Shown: positions 1-8,219, numbered from the stretch's first letter. The stretch is 10,637 nucleotides of DNA from Chromera velia (GCA_018398765.1 JAHBMJ010005136.1:62501-73137); one strand, 5' to 3'. Translations and numbers: made by a program. Notes: generated from the sequence alone by a model not told the origin.

Positions 1-276
1 CTTCTTTTCTTTTTTAAATAATGAATAGCCTGGGCTTGCATTAAAAAATTCTATGTATTATCCATTTTGAATGAATCAAAGTTGTTGTTTATTTTCTAAA
101 TTCATCATTTATTAAGTTTTATTTGTAAACATTCGTGCCTAGATCTAGGCCTAGATGCGTGCATGCAGACTTCAAAATTTAGTGTAAAGTAAGGTGAAAA
201 GTCTAAAATACTCATTTTTATCCAAACTCTCGTTCATGTTGTCCATGATGTTGATCGGTCTCCTGGGATATCAAAA
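1..276 (-). terminator. 3' flank of KH gene with three AATAAA signals
   Basis: AT-rich sequence downstream of the minus-strand stop codon. On the minus strand the hexamer AATAAA occurs three times (complement of 118-123, 108-113 and 88-93), about 155-190 nt after the stop, which fits a 3' UTR and polyadenylation region. A 12-bp palindrome, CCTAGATCTAGG, lies at 138-149 and a TGCATGCA motif at 160-167. No gene is seen in this stretch; short plus-strand frames here are antisense to the KH gene. Use of the hexamers is inferred from the general eukaryotic consensus. Confidence 0.5.
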
Positions 277-2627
277 TCAACCCCAGACAACTATAATTGC
301 AGCAATAGTCGCGCCCCCTGCCATCAGCGCCACCAAAGAGCAACAAGCAACCTTCACTAGAGAAGTTGCCTCGTTTCGGTCTTTTACGTTCCCGGTCCGC
401 ATTACGCAAGAACTTAATTTGTCCATCACTTTACCACAACACCCGCGTGCCGACGTTTCCTCCCTTCGCTTTCCTGATTGATCTTCGAGAGACCCATTTC
501 TCCCCCCCGACCTCCTCGCCCCCCCCGCCTCCCTATTGTGCTCCCGCTCCTCTCTGAATCGCCCTGTTCGGTCTCTTTCCCTCTGCGAATCTCTACCACT
601 CTTTTGGAAATTGCCACTTTCTCTTTCCCTCCGCCCATCTGCCGATCGCCCCCTGCTCCTTTCAAACCCCTGGTCCCTCTCGTACCCCCTTCCCCTTTCC
701 AGGTCCTCAGGCAGACGGTCTTCATCCACAAACTGATTTTGACTCTGCCACTGCCGGCGTCCTGTCCTCCCACCCCCCCCAGTATCTCTTCCTCCTGGGT
801 CCCCCACCCACTGCCCGTCATGCCGCGGAGACGGCCGGGGTCTCCCACTGACTGCATCCCCATGCACCCTACCTGCAACAGGAGGGGGCCGTCTCCGAGG
901 GGAAGACTTCAAGGGACTGGCCTCCTCGTTGACAGTGTAGTCATCATCCTCGGGGTTGTCGTACTCTGAATCCGAAACGCCCCCGTGACCGGACTCAGTG
1001 TAAGCGTCTACTCCTCCTCCGCCTCCGGTACGCCCCCAACGATGAGGAACGGGAGACGGCGAAGCGCCCCCGTGGCCCCGGAAGGGGGAGGCCGCACTGC
1101 TCCGACTTCTGAAAGTGGCGTCTCCTCCTCCTCCGTGCGGGTGCGGGTGCGGAGGGGGCGTTCGGAAGGGAGAGTGGTGGTTTCTGTGTAGCTCTGCTTC
1201 TCTCTCGCGCATGTAGCGCTGCTTGTCCTCCTCTTCCTCGTCGATGTTTCTCAAGACATCTTTGATGCTCATGTACTTGGACTCCTGTGTCTGCCTCAGA
1301 GGGTGCGACCTTGGGTCGGCAAATTGACCAGAGGCAGGGGGAGGCTGCGGGTGGTGCATCTCTGTGTGGGCTGGTGGTGCCAGAAAAAGTCCGGAATTCC
1401 CCCGCCCGAAGTTTTCCCTTCTGCCGTTGCTGTCGTGTAACTGATAGGACAAATGGGGTCCCGAGACAGAAGCAGGCGGGGACTTGTGGGGTGTCTCAGG
1501 TCTCCCCCCAAAAGTGGCTGTGTCTCCGTAGGTGCGTCTGCTCTCGTCCCCCCGTGATCCTTCCGTTTCTGTTTCGACCCCATCAAAGTCAGAGGCAGAG
1601 GCAGAGGCTGCTGGGTCTTGGTGCGAAACATCCCTCTCAGAACGTCTCGGCGGCCCGTCGCCTGTATCCCACCCTCCCGCCAGATGCACCTGTGTGACGA
1701 CTGAGAGGGGGTGGGGGTGGGACATTGCTCCTCTGCTTCCTTCTGCAACTCTTCCCCCTTCTCCGTGTTGTCTCCCAAGACCACCACGGACTGCCTGCTG
1801 TTTGTTCTCCTCGGGGGGGGCACTGCTGAGAGGGGCGGGGGAAGTAGGGGATGGTTGAGACTGCGAAGGGGGTGGCTGAGTTGAACTCAAGCAGGAAGGA
1901 GACCCCGCAATCGCCGACGGGTGCTTCAGATTCTCTGCTTTCCCTTCTTCCTTCTCAGTCGAAAAGCGCAGACCGAGCGAGTTTTTGATCATTTCCCCTG
2001 CCCCAAGCCTGGCCGCCAAGTGTCCTTCGATTTTGAAAACATGCGTAGACTCGAAGACGCTAGAACTGTTGGCATGGCGATTCTCTTCCGCGGGCTCACT
2101 GAGGGTGACAGTGGCACCAGAGTCACGACAGATCATGCGAAGGGCGTCGGGCCTGAGCACACCCCTTCCCAAAGTTGTCTCTGAAGGAAGCGGGGCACGT
2201 CTGTGAGCGTTTGGGACTGCAGTGGAATTGGCCCAGTGTTCGGTCTTCAGGCGGAGGAGACGCAGTGCCGCGTCGACCCGAGAGGGCTGCCCGAAAAGAA
2301 GCACAGCACGCCATCCAGTGGGCTGATTAGATGGAAGGGCTACATCTATCTTGGCACCTGCAGGCAGAGAAGAGAAGTAAATGAAGTCGTGTGGACTTTC
2401 TGTTCTCTTTTGTCCTCTTTCTCTTTGACTGCTTTCTTCGTTCTCCTCCACTTTCCTTCCTTCCTTCCTTCCTTCCTCCCTCCCTCCCTCCCTTCCTTCT
2501 TTCCTTCTTTCCTTCTTTCCTTCTTTCCTTCTTTCCTTCTTTCCTTCTTTCCTTCTTTCCTTCTTTCCTTCTTTCCTTCCTTCCTTCCTTTCTTCCTTTC
2601 TTCCTTTCTTCCTTTCTTCCTTTCTTC

Positions 2628-2664
<37 letters not shown>

Positions 2665-2695
2665 TCCCTTCCTTCCTTCCTTCCTTCCTTCCTTC

Positions 2696-2729
<34 letters not shown>

Positions 2730-3510
2730 GTCTGTCTTTCTGTCTTTCGTTTCCGCTTCTTTTGTTTCTTCGCCTCTTTTCGCCCGTTGGAAATTTCACA
2801 CAAAGAGGGAACTCACCACTTTTCGCTTGAAGAGCTTTGAGAACCACTCCGGAGAGACGCTCAAGAAAGTCTTCCGGCACATGACATACAGCCAACCTGC
2901 TGACATCTGCCCCCCCGGGGTCGTTTAAGGGACTGAGGACGGAGGATGAGACGTGCGACTGAGAGCCCACACTTGTCGTGGGCTGGTCGGGCTTCGGTTG
3001 GTTCGCAGGCAGCTGAAGTAAGTTCGCTGCTCTAGGTGGAGCGAAGGAAGTCACTCCGTCAGGTGGGTGAGAGGAAGTGGACTCTTGCTCTTTTGCGTTT
3101 GCCCTCTCAGCGGAGTCCAGCACTATCTGCTGGATCGCCAGGTGGATTCCATGCTTGGGGCCGGAAATCTGCAAGGCTCTGTACAACCCTCTCACGAGGA
3201 GATACTCCGTTTCTAGCAGTTTCACCCAGACACCACAAGAGATCTCGAGCTGCTTTAGCTTTGCCTCTGCATTTCCTGTCTCAAAAAACTGTGGGGGCAA
3301 AAGAATGTCGAATGAACCTGTGGAAGGCAAGAGGGGGGCCAGGGCCTTGAGCAAATTTGCGGCCTCTCCGACGAACGATGCGATGACTGAGCGGAGAGTT
3401 TTCAGGTCCAGCTGCAAGACGCACCCAACCTCAGATTCTGCTGCGAAACGTTCCGCGTCCTGAAGAAAGTCTTCACTGTACACAGGAAAGCGCAGTGTCG
3501 CAAATCCCAT
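277..3510 (-). CDS. KH-repeat protein with C-terminal membrane anchor; join(3510..2817, 2357..277)
   Basis: Probable membrane-tethered RNA-binding protein, 924 aa in the spliced model. Four KH-like modules can be read near residues 4-60, 67-135, 203-268 and 296-360. Each has the alternation of a helix, a small-residue turn, beta strands, and a hydrophobic-x-G-x4-hydrophobic-A helix (for example LQISGPKHGI, VLLFGQPSRVDAAL, FKIEGHLAARLGAG). The GxxG loops are degenerate, so RNA binding is inferred from the fold pattern. Residues from about 365 to 890 are disordered, rich in Pro, Ser, Gly, Arg and Glu, with Arg/Gly/Glu stretches. The last 26 residues are a hydrophobic helix ending one residue before the stop: the layout of a tail-anchored protein facing the cytosol. 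Cysteine pairs precede and lie within the helix. The ATG at 3510 is chosen over the GTG at 3513. The frame stays open upstream to a stop at 3586-3588, and an acceptor-like TCTTTCTTCTCCAG ends at 3542, so an upstream exon is possible. Confidence 0.8.
2358..2816 (-). other. Phase-1 spliceosomal intron, in frame and stop-free
   Basis: On the minus strand the donor reads AAAGTG|GTGAGT at 2817/2816, and the acceptor reads CTTCTCTGCCTGCAG|GTGCC at 2358/2357. The intron is 459 nt, a multiple of three, with no stop in the host frame, so it masquerades as 153 extra codons of Lys/Arg/Glu-rich repeat. Splicing joins KSG to AKIDVAL and restores a continuous KH-like module, which is the best argument that it is really removed. 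Most of its length is a microsatellite that is purine-rich in the sense strand. Confidence 0.85.
2451..2729. repeat. 279-nt uninterrupted homopyrimidine tract, CCTT/CTTT microsatellite
   Basis: Every base on the plus strand from 2451 to 2729 is C or T, in blocks of CCTT, CCCT, CTTTCCTT and CTTT. It lies wholly inside the intron of the KH gene. Such tracts with mirror symmetry can form intramolecular triplexes (known chemistry), and repeat number is probably polymorphic. All long open frames crossing it in either direction are artefacts of the repeat. Confidence 0.95.
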
Positions 3511-3532
3511 CACTTTTTGATGGTGTGCAAGT

Positions 3533-3769
3533 ATGCGAGTTCTGGAGAAGAAAGACTTGGGTGTCAGACAACCATGCCAACTTCTTCATCAACTGAAAGT
3601 GAACAATTGGCCCGGCTGTCGACAGAACAGCAGTTCCAGTCGTCTTAAGTTAACGAGCGTCGATCGATACGACAACACTTGGCAAGATATTCATGCGTTT
3701 GAAGGTCAGACCAACCGAGGAAAGTATGTTCCCCGAAGTGGGAAAAGAGGGGACTACCGAAAGAAGTAG
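3533..3769 (+). CDS. Small basic ORF upstream of the KH gene, doubtful
   Basis: An ATG-started frame of 78 codons that begins only 23 nt beyond the KH gene start, on the opposite strand. The product would be hydrophilic and basic, ending GDYRKK, with no recognised domain, signal peptide or membrane segment. A plus-strand AATAAA lies at 3872-3877, about 100 nt past its stop, which mildly favours a real short transcript. Against it, the KH gene must have its 5' UTR, and perhaps an upstream exon, in the same stretch, and a frame of this length can arise by chance. I do not recognise it. Confidence 0.2.
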   Translation: MRVLEKKDLGVRQPCQLLHQLKVNNWPGCRQNSSSSRLKLTSVDRYDNTWQDIHAFEGQTNRGKYVPRSGKRGDYRKK

Positions 3770-3879
3770 AAGGCTCCCTGCAAAAAGTATGCCAGAGCAC
3801 AAGTTTGCACGCGGATGAGCAGAAGTAGGAGCAAGAACTTGAAGAAATTAAGGATCCATCGAGTTCTTATTAATAAATC

Positions 3880-4062
3880 ATGACAGACGCAGCCTATATA
3901 TTTCCGCAAGTGTGTACCCGATTAATCGGTTTGCGCGCCGCCATGGAGGCGCCGCCCTGCGGAGCATGCATGCATTACAATATTGACGCCGGGCCGGCGC
4001 GCCGCCGCACATGCCTTAGTATCTCTCGTGCAAAGAGGATGCAAAGAGGCTTCATGCAATGA
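3880..4062. promoter_or_regulatory. GC-rich palindromic block in the divergent spacer
   Basis: This block lies between the divergently oriented KH gene and the three-exon plus-strand gene. It contains a TATA-like TATATATT (3895-3902), a perfect 12-bp palindrome CCGATTAATCGG (3918-3929), a GCCGCCATGG string at about 3938-3947, and a GCATGCATGCAT run (TGCATGCA at 3967-3974). A stretch of GGCGCGCC-type palindromes follows to about 4010. This density of palindromes is unlike the surrounding sequence and suggests a shared promoter. Translation from the ATG in GCCGCCATGG gives only 39 codons, so it could also be a short first exon. Regulatory function is inferred. Confidence 0.4.
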
Positions 4063-4394
4063 CTGCCTTCACATAGTTTTAGTGCGCCTCAGACTCCTTC
4101 CCTGATCGAACTTTCAATTCCTGGCTCAAATCTTTCGTTTTTTCTCGATTTGTGGGTCTTTTTCGGAGGTGGGGGGGGTTGAGTTCGACTATTTGACACT
4201 TGAACAGGGACAACGAGAAATCAATTGCATCAGAGGAGAGATGAGGGAGGGAAGCGTTCGCGTTTTGGTGAAGGCGAGAAGTCTCGCACCGTCATTTTTG
4301 TCTGAGGAAGGAAACTCAGCGGGTCAGAGGAGAGGAGCACACTTCATGACTCCTATTTGTCTGTTGCAGGATACCAACCGTCTCCATCTCAGCT
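4063..4394. other. Spacer with an unassigned plus-strand open frame
   Basis: No gene can be fixed here. A plus-strand frame is open across about 4169-4474 but starts at a non-ATG codon next to a G run. A good acceptor-like TTTGTCTGTTGCAG ends near 4370, followed by GATACCAACC. It may be an upstream or untranslated exon of the gene that starts at 5008, but I could not pair it with a donor of matching phase. Confidence 0.2.
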
Positions 4395-4494
4395 TGTTCT
4401 TCTCTCCTGCATGTAGCCGTCTCCCTTCTTCTTCCATGCAGTGCCTTCTCTCTGTTCTTCTCTCCTGCATGTAGCCGTCTCCCTTCTTCTTCCA
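4395..4494. repeat. 42-bp direct repeat, period 58
   Basis: The segments 4395-4436 and 4453-4494 are identical over 42 bp (starting TGTTCTTCTCTCCTGCATGT) and are separated by 16 bp. The unit contains pyrimidine-rich runs and GCATGTAG. It may be a simple tandem duplication. Its layout, a long direct repeat around a short insert, resembles the repeats that flank the hairpin elements further right. Confidence 0.9.
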
Positions 4495-4631
4495 GTGCCC
4501 CCTCTGCCAGACCACACAGTTTGCTCGAGAATTTCTCCTTCCAGTTTCCATCCGTCGTGAAGTGTCCGTCTACATGTCTCTTTGACGCGAAACTTTCTCA
4601 TCATCTCGGCTGCATCGGTGCTGTACCGCAT

Positions 4632-4649
4632 TCTGTGTGTGTGTTTGTT

Positions 4650-4691
<42 letters not shown>

Positions 4692-4753
4692 TAAATTAAG
4701 TAAGTGAGTGTGAGTGTAAGTGAGTGTGTGTGTGTGTGTGTGTGTGTGCGTGC

Positions 4754-4785
<32 letters not shown>

Positions 4786-4835
4786 AAGAGAGGGTGAGTG
4801 AGTGTGCTTGCGTGCGTGCGTGTGTGTGTGAGTGT

Positions 4836-4904
<69 letters not shown>
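4632..4904. repeat. Compound (GT)n/(GA)n microsatellite
   Basis: Alternating blocks of GT and GA with short GAGT, GTGC and GTAA interruptions run from about 4632 to 4904. The minus strand reads as His/Thr and Leu/Ser repeats that are not credible proteins. The tract lies just upstream of the plus-strand gene, so it is either in the promoter or in an undetected first intron. Confidence 0.95.
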
Positions 4905-4909
<5 letters not shown>

Positions 4910-5007
4910 GCATTGGTGATGGAGGTGTGTCACCGTGTGTGTAGCAGTGAGTGCTCGATCACGAACAAATTGCGAGGCCTTTCTGATGTCTTTGTGTGGC
5001 CCCGCTC

Positions 5008-5902
5008 ATGAAGGCTAGTCGCTTGACGGCTCACGCTCTCTCCCATGAATATCCTGAAATCAAGCAGGTGAGCTCTTCCTCGCTACGGTCGCTGACAGAT
5101 TCGGGGAACCGGCACACGAACTCCTGCCTCCAGGAACGGAAGTCATCGGTTGGTCGGTCGGTCGTTTCTTTCACACTAATGCAGCACTCAGCTAGTGAAG
5201 CTGCTGGATGATCTGGTTACCTGTTTGCGAGACCCTTTGCTTGCATGGTCCCTGCAATTAAAGGGTAGATGTGTAAAGCATCGACTCACACGTGAGGAGG
5301 ACTGAAATGCTCTTTCATTTCTCCTCTCGTTTCAAACCTTCGCTTGCTCACCCACGTCCTTTCTTTCTCCCTTCTTGTCTTCATTTCTCCCTTTTTGTTC
5401 ATTTCTTTCTCATTTCTCCCTTCCCTTCCTTACTTGCTTCCCTCCTTCCTTTCTTCCTTTCTTTCTTCCTTCCTTTCTTCCTTTCTTTCTTTCTTCTTTC
5501 CTTCCTTCTTGTCCTTCCTTTCTTCCCTGCTTCCTTCGTTCCTTCCTTTCTTCCTATCTTTCTTTTTTTCCTGTTCCCTCTACCCGTTCGTCACCATTTC
5601 CTCCCGTGATGCTCCTCCTTCCCTTCCCACCCATTTGTCTGGCACTCACTCAGCCACTATCCGTCAGAGAGAGCATTCATCTGCTGCATGAAACTTTCCT
5701 TCCACTTGCAGGCCTCGCTGTAACGGGACTCGAAGAGACAAATACGGCTTCCTCCTCTTTCTCGAAGGACGCTGAGGAGTTTTCTTCTCTTTCCTTTGGA
5801 GGAGACGAGGACGCAAGAAGAGAAGTGGAGACGGAAGTGGATACCGCCTTTCTCGGTTGGTTGGCCGATCGATCAAGAAGGCCGTCTCGAAAACAGCAGT
5901 GA
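5008..5902 (+). CDS. Three-exon gene of unknown function; join(5008..5067, 5192..5291, 5712..5902)
   Basis: I built this 116-aa model from splice signals; no single open frame covers it. Exon 1 runs from ATG to ATCAAGCAG|GTGAGC (phase 0). Exon 2 starts after CACTCAG at 5191 and ends CTCACAC|GTGAGG (phase 1). Exon 3 starts after CCACTTGCAG at 5711 and runs to TGA. All phases agree. The product has an amphipathic stretch across the first junction (EYPEIKQ + LVKLLDDLVTCL), then KGRCVKHRLTR. An acidic Ser/Glu-rich segment follows, and the C-terminus is basic (RSRRPSRKQQ). There is no signal peptide or membrane helix. I do not recognise the family. The start is uncertain because the frame is closed by TGA at 4984-4986 but upstream exons could splice in near 5013. 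An alternative first AG at 5184 would break the frame. It could be the 3' end of a larger gene. Confidence 0.55.
5068..5191 (+). other. Intron 1 of the three-exon gene
   Basis: 124 nt with donor GTGAGC. Its 3' end contains a TTTCTTTCAC pyrimidine run, a branch-point-like ACTAAT at about 5175-5180 and two nearby AGs (5184 and 5191). Only the second AG keeps exon 2 open in the frame set by exon 1. Alternative use of the two AGs, 7 nt apart, would shift the frame to an early stop. Confidence 0.5.
5292..5711 (+). other. Intron 2 with degenerate CCTT/CTTT microsatellite
   Basis: 420 nt with donor GTGAGG and acceptor TTCCTTCCACTTGCAG. From about 5360 to 5575 it is a degenerate CTTT/CCTT tract, pyrimidine-rich in the sense strand, the opposite polarity to the repeat-filled intron of the KH gene. 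Unlike that intron it meets a stop almost at once in the host frame. Long plus-strand frames reading Ser/Phe/Leu repeats across it are artefacts. Confidence 0.55.
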
Positions 5903-6226
5903 GATTCGTCTTTCTTTTCTATTAAGTGCGCTGACTGAGATATACTGGAGCTTTAATATTGCTAATGAAGCCTCCCTTCCTCCTTTCTGAATGAGCTCCT
6001 TTCCCTTCCCTTCCTGTCTGTTCACTGTTGTTGGAGCCGTTGGTGTGTGGAAAGTTGGTCTTTCCACCCGTGTGTCAATTCTTTCTCCGCGTTCCTTCTT
6101 CCCCTCCTTCACCGGCTGTCTGTCTGCATCACTGAGAGGAGAGGAGAGAAGGTCCCTTTGCATGTGGACAGTCTGTACACACCTCCAATGCTTGGCTTCT
6201 CCTCGTCTCCGTTTGGTTTTATCTGC
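5903..6226. other. 3' flank of the three-exon gene, no gene seen
   Basis: Pyrimidine-rich sequence after the TGA at 5900-5902. There is no AATAAA, but AT-rich TTTAATATTGCTAAT at about 5952-5966 might serve as a 3' end region. Open frames here lack credible composition or splice signals. I see nothing else in it. Confidence 0.4.
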
Positions 6227-6360
6227 TCCCTCCGTCTGGTCAATCTTTTGCATGCATTTTCTTTCATACAGAATTCTTTTTTTTTCATACAGAAAGAAAA
6301 TGCATTCTGTATGAAAGAAAATGCATTTATCGAGTTTCCCTCCGTCTGGTCAATTTTTTG
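6227..6360. mobile_element. Hairpin element, locus 1, with 24-bp flanking direct repeat
   Basis: An 86-bp insert (6251-6336) carries inverted arms TGCATTTTCTTTCATACAGAAT (split as TGCATTTTCTTT + CATACAGAAT, 6253-6274) and their complement at 6304-6325. It is flanked by 24-bp direct repeats at 6227-6250 and 6337-6360 that match at 23 of 24 positions (core TCCGTCTGGTCAAT). A second, partial inner arm (6285-6304, CATACAG then AAAGAAAATGCA) makes this copy a nested or rearranged hairpin. It has no coding capacity. The arms match the elements near 9300 and 10270; the flanking repeat does not. Confidence 0.8.
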
Positions 6361-6502
6361 AATCTCTCTGCATGGCGCCCAGCCCCCCCCTCCGTGCTTA
6401 CCTCTATGCTTCCCGCCCGTCAGATTCCAGTCCCCCTCCTTTCCCGACTCTTCTATCTATGTCTACATCCTCCCCCGGCCCCTCTATCCCCCTGAGGTCT
6501 GA

Positions 6503-6829
6503 GCAGTTCGTGTCGACGGGAGCAGAGAGGGGTGTCACAGGGACCCTCCGGGCAAGCTGCCCTCCCCCTCCTCCAACACTGCTGGGTCTCGCTCCTCTTC
6601 TTTCTGGGGCCTGCATGTGGGATATGACAGCAGCAGAGACAGGAGTGGGCATGGGGGGGGACCTCAGGGGAGGGAGGGGGGGGAGATGAGCATCGAGCGG
6701 GAGGGAAGGGGAGGACAGTCATTCTCCTCTGCTTTGGGGGTGCCTCCAGAGGGCCCTAACCGTGTTCTTCGTCCTCCTCTGCCTGCGCCCCCTGCGGCCC
6801 TGCTTCCTTTCCTTCGAAACGCTATCGAC
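6503..6829 (+). other. Candidate exon, Gly/Pro/Arg-rich, low support
   Basis: A plus-strand frame is open from after a TGA at 6500-6502 to 6877. An acceptor-like pyrimidine stretch ends in CTGAGCAG near 6505, and GAC|GTACAG at 6829/6830 could be a donor. The peptide contains YDSSRDRSGHGGG and EREGRGG, like an RGG-type disordered region, then a Pro/Ala-rich part. The opposite strand is also open over much of it because the DNA is GC-rich, so coding status and strand are uncertain. No family is recognised. Confidence 0.2.
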
Positions 6830-6903
6830 GTACAGGCTTGTCAGTCACAGGCAGTGAGGCAGTCAGCAATCACTTAGACAGGCAGTCGGTTACTGACAGG
6901 AGC

Positions 6904-7346
6904 ATGCACTCACTGATCGACCTCCAAGGTGACTGCATGCATGTCCCCTGTGTGCCTGCAAGCGAACTTTGGTGAGCCCAATTTGATCAACATTGCTTGA
7001 AGGCTGCCTGGTTGACACGAATTCGCTCAGCTCTTTCTCAGAATCTACGCTCCCATGCAAACCTTTTGGAGCTTCTTGGGTCCCTAGGACTGCATGCGTG
7101 GCTGTGCCCTTGCTTGCTTGGGCCATTGTTTGGGCAGATGCATGAGCAACAGTACCTGCCTGTAGTTCTGCTGCAGAAGGGTTCCTTAATTCTCTCCGTC
7201 CTTCCAGAAAGCTCTCTCTCTGGTTTGTGCGTTATAGCTCTGCTTTGCATGTTCTCCTCTGCGCAGGCATCTGTGAGAGACTCCGGCCGCTCCCTGAGGA
7301 GCAAATCGTGGTCGTTGCTCAAAGACTGGTCAGTCGAAAGAATTAA
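6904..7346 (+). CDS. Candidate small two-exon gene or 3' end of a gene; join(6904..6928, 7267..7346)
   Basis: The terminal exon is the better part. TGTTCTCCTCTGCGCAG ends at 7266 and is followed by a frame reading ICERLRPLPEEQIVVVAQRL to TAA at 7344-7346, which looks like an amphipathic helix pair. It requires a phase-1 donor upstream. CTCCAAG|GTGACT at 6928/6929 supplies one and joins MHSLIDLQ to G-ICERL. A second phase-1 donor, ACTTTG|GTGAGC at 6970/6971, would work equally well from another ATG. An alternative phase-0 reading of the last exon (ASVRDSGRSL...) is also open, longer and cannot be excluded. No family is recognised, and 34 aa suggests a fragment of a larger gene. Confidence 0.25.
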
Positions 7347-7917
7347 GTGTGCATGGCTGCTTTTTCTGAAAGAAAGATAGAAAGAAAGAAGACACAGACG
7401 TGCAGAATGTAGAGATGCTTCCAAATGAGGGAGTGCAGAAGGAAACAGGCTCAACGAGAGAGAAAAGGCGAATTGCTAGAGGCTTTCCAAGACTGGCCCC
7501 ACCACAATTCCACTGAGAAGAGTGGAAGACGGTGTGCGAGTACCTATATGAGCGGGGGGGGGGATTTCAAATTCGTCGAGCTCTCTCTACTTGGCGCTGC
7601 ATCGGACTGCCGATGGCCGTCTGCTGCAGTTGCAGCTTCGTCTTTGTGCTTTACTTGACTTGACTGAGGGGTACCCACACGGCTTCCTTTTCTTCTGGTC
7701 TCTTTGCATGATGTTTGTTTGTGTAATTCTCGCATGAAAAATTGTGCTGCAAAATGCTGTTCAGATGTTCCTTTTCCGAAGTCGAATGAATCTGTCCCGT
7801 GCATTCTGAGTCTGTGCATTCATTTATGAATGCAGAATTCGTTGAAGCTGAGCCTCATCGTTCGGGAGATTCTCAGAAGAACAGAAGGAGGGTCAGTCGC
7901 CCAGCCAGCAGAAACGC

Positions 7918-7918
<1 letters not shown>
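7347..7918. other. No confident gene; one ATG frame at 7425-7658
   Basis: Mixed-composition sequence with a short GAAA run at about 7370-7390 and a 10-nt G run near 7554. A plus-strand ATG frame of 77 codons (7425-7658) begins with a basic Arg/Lys/Gln segment (MRECRRKQAQRERKG), but it has no motif and no splice context I can support. Nothing else stands out. Confidence 0.3.
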
Positions 7919-7967
<49 letters not shown>

Positions 7968-8004
7968 GCAGAGAGGGAGGGAGGGAGGGAGGGAGGAAGG
8001 GACG

Positions 8005-8045
<41 letters not shown>

Positions 8046-8064
8046 GGAGGGAGGGAGGGAAGAT
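7919..8064. repeat. Compound (CA)n/(GA)n/(GGGA)n microsatellite
   Basis: CA repeats (about 7919-7950) are followed by GA repeats, GGGA/GGAA repeats (about 7975-8005), a second GA block and a second GGGA block. The plus strand is purine-only over long parts of it. Open frames across it read Arg/Glu/Gly repeats and are artefacts. Confidence 0.95.
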
Positions 8065-8219
8065 AAAACCAGGGGGGGGTCCATCAGGAGGAGGCAGAGA
8101 GGGACATCAAGAGGGAGAATAGGGATATGAAAAAGCTTCAGCTGGAGAGACACTTTTGTTTCTGGTGCTTCCCGACCTTCGGCTCTGTCTTTCTTTCTCT
8201 TTTGGGTCCTTTCAACTGA

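Noticed and set aside
426-1858. Other long frames within the 3' exon of the KH gene (for example 426-878, 478-969, 1287-1697, 1296-1823)
   Set aside because: They lie inside the KH gene in other frames; the GC-rich disordered coding sequence leaves shadow frames open.
2203-2928. Plus-strand and other minus-strand ORFs across the CTTT tract
   Set aside because: Ser/Phe/Leu or Lys/Arg/Glu/Gly repeats are forced by the microsatellite; they are antisense to, or out of frame with, the KH gene.
277-3513. A single uninterrupted 1078-codon protein starting at GTG 3513
   Set aside because: The middle 153 codons are a microsatellite with consensus splice ends, and removal rebuilds a KH module. The GTG is immediately followed by an ATG that is the normal eukaryotic start.
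4389-4933. Minus-strand ORFs with His/Thr and Leu/Ser repeats
   Set aside because: They are translations of the GT/GA microsatellite. The non-repetitive end (about 4389-4631) looks mildly protein-like, but it has no start context outside the repeat and no donor that fits the KH gene's upstream acceptor.
6404-6722. Minus-strand genes in the GC-rich 6400-6720 segment
   Set aside because: Both strands are open because of composition. I found no minus-strand splice signals or motifs, and the plus-strand exon candidate has slightly better context.
7893-8153. ORFs across the CA/GA/GGGA repeat
   Set aside because: Low-complexity products forced by the microsatellite on both strands.
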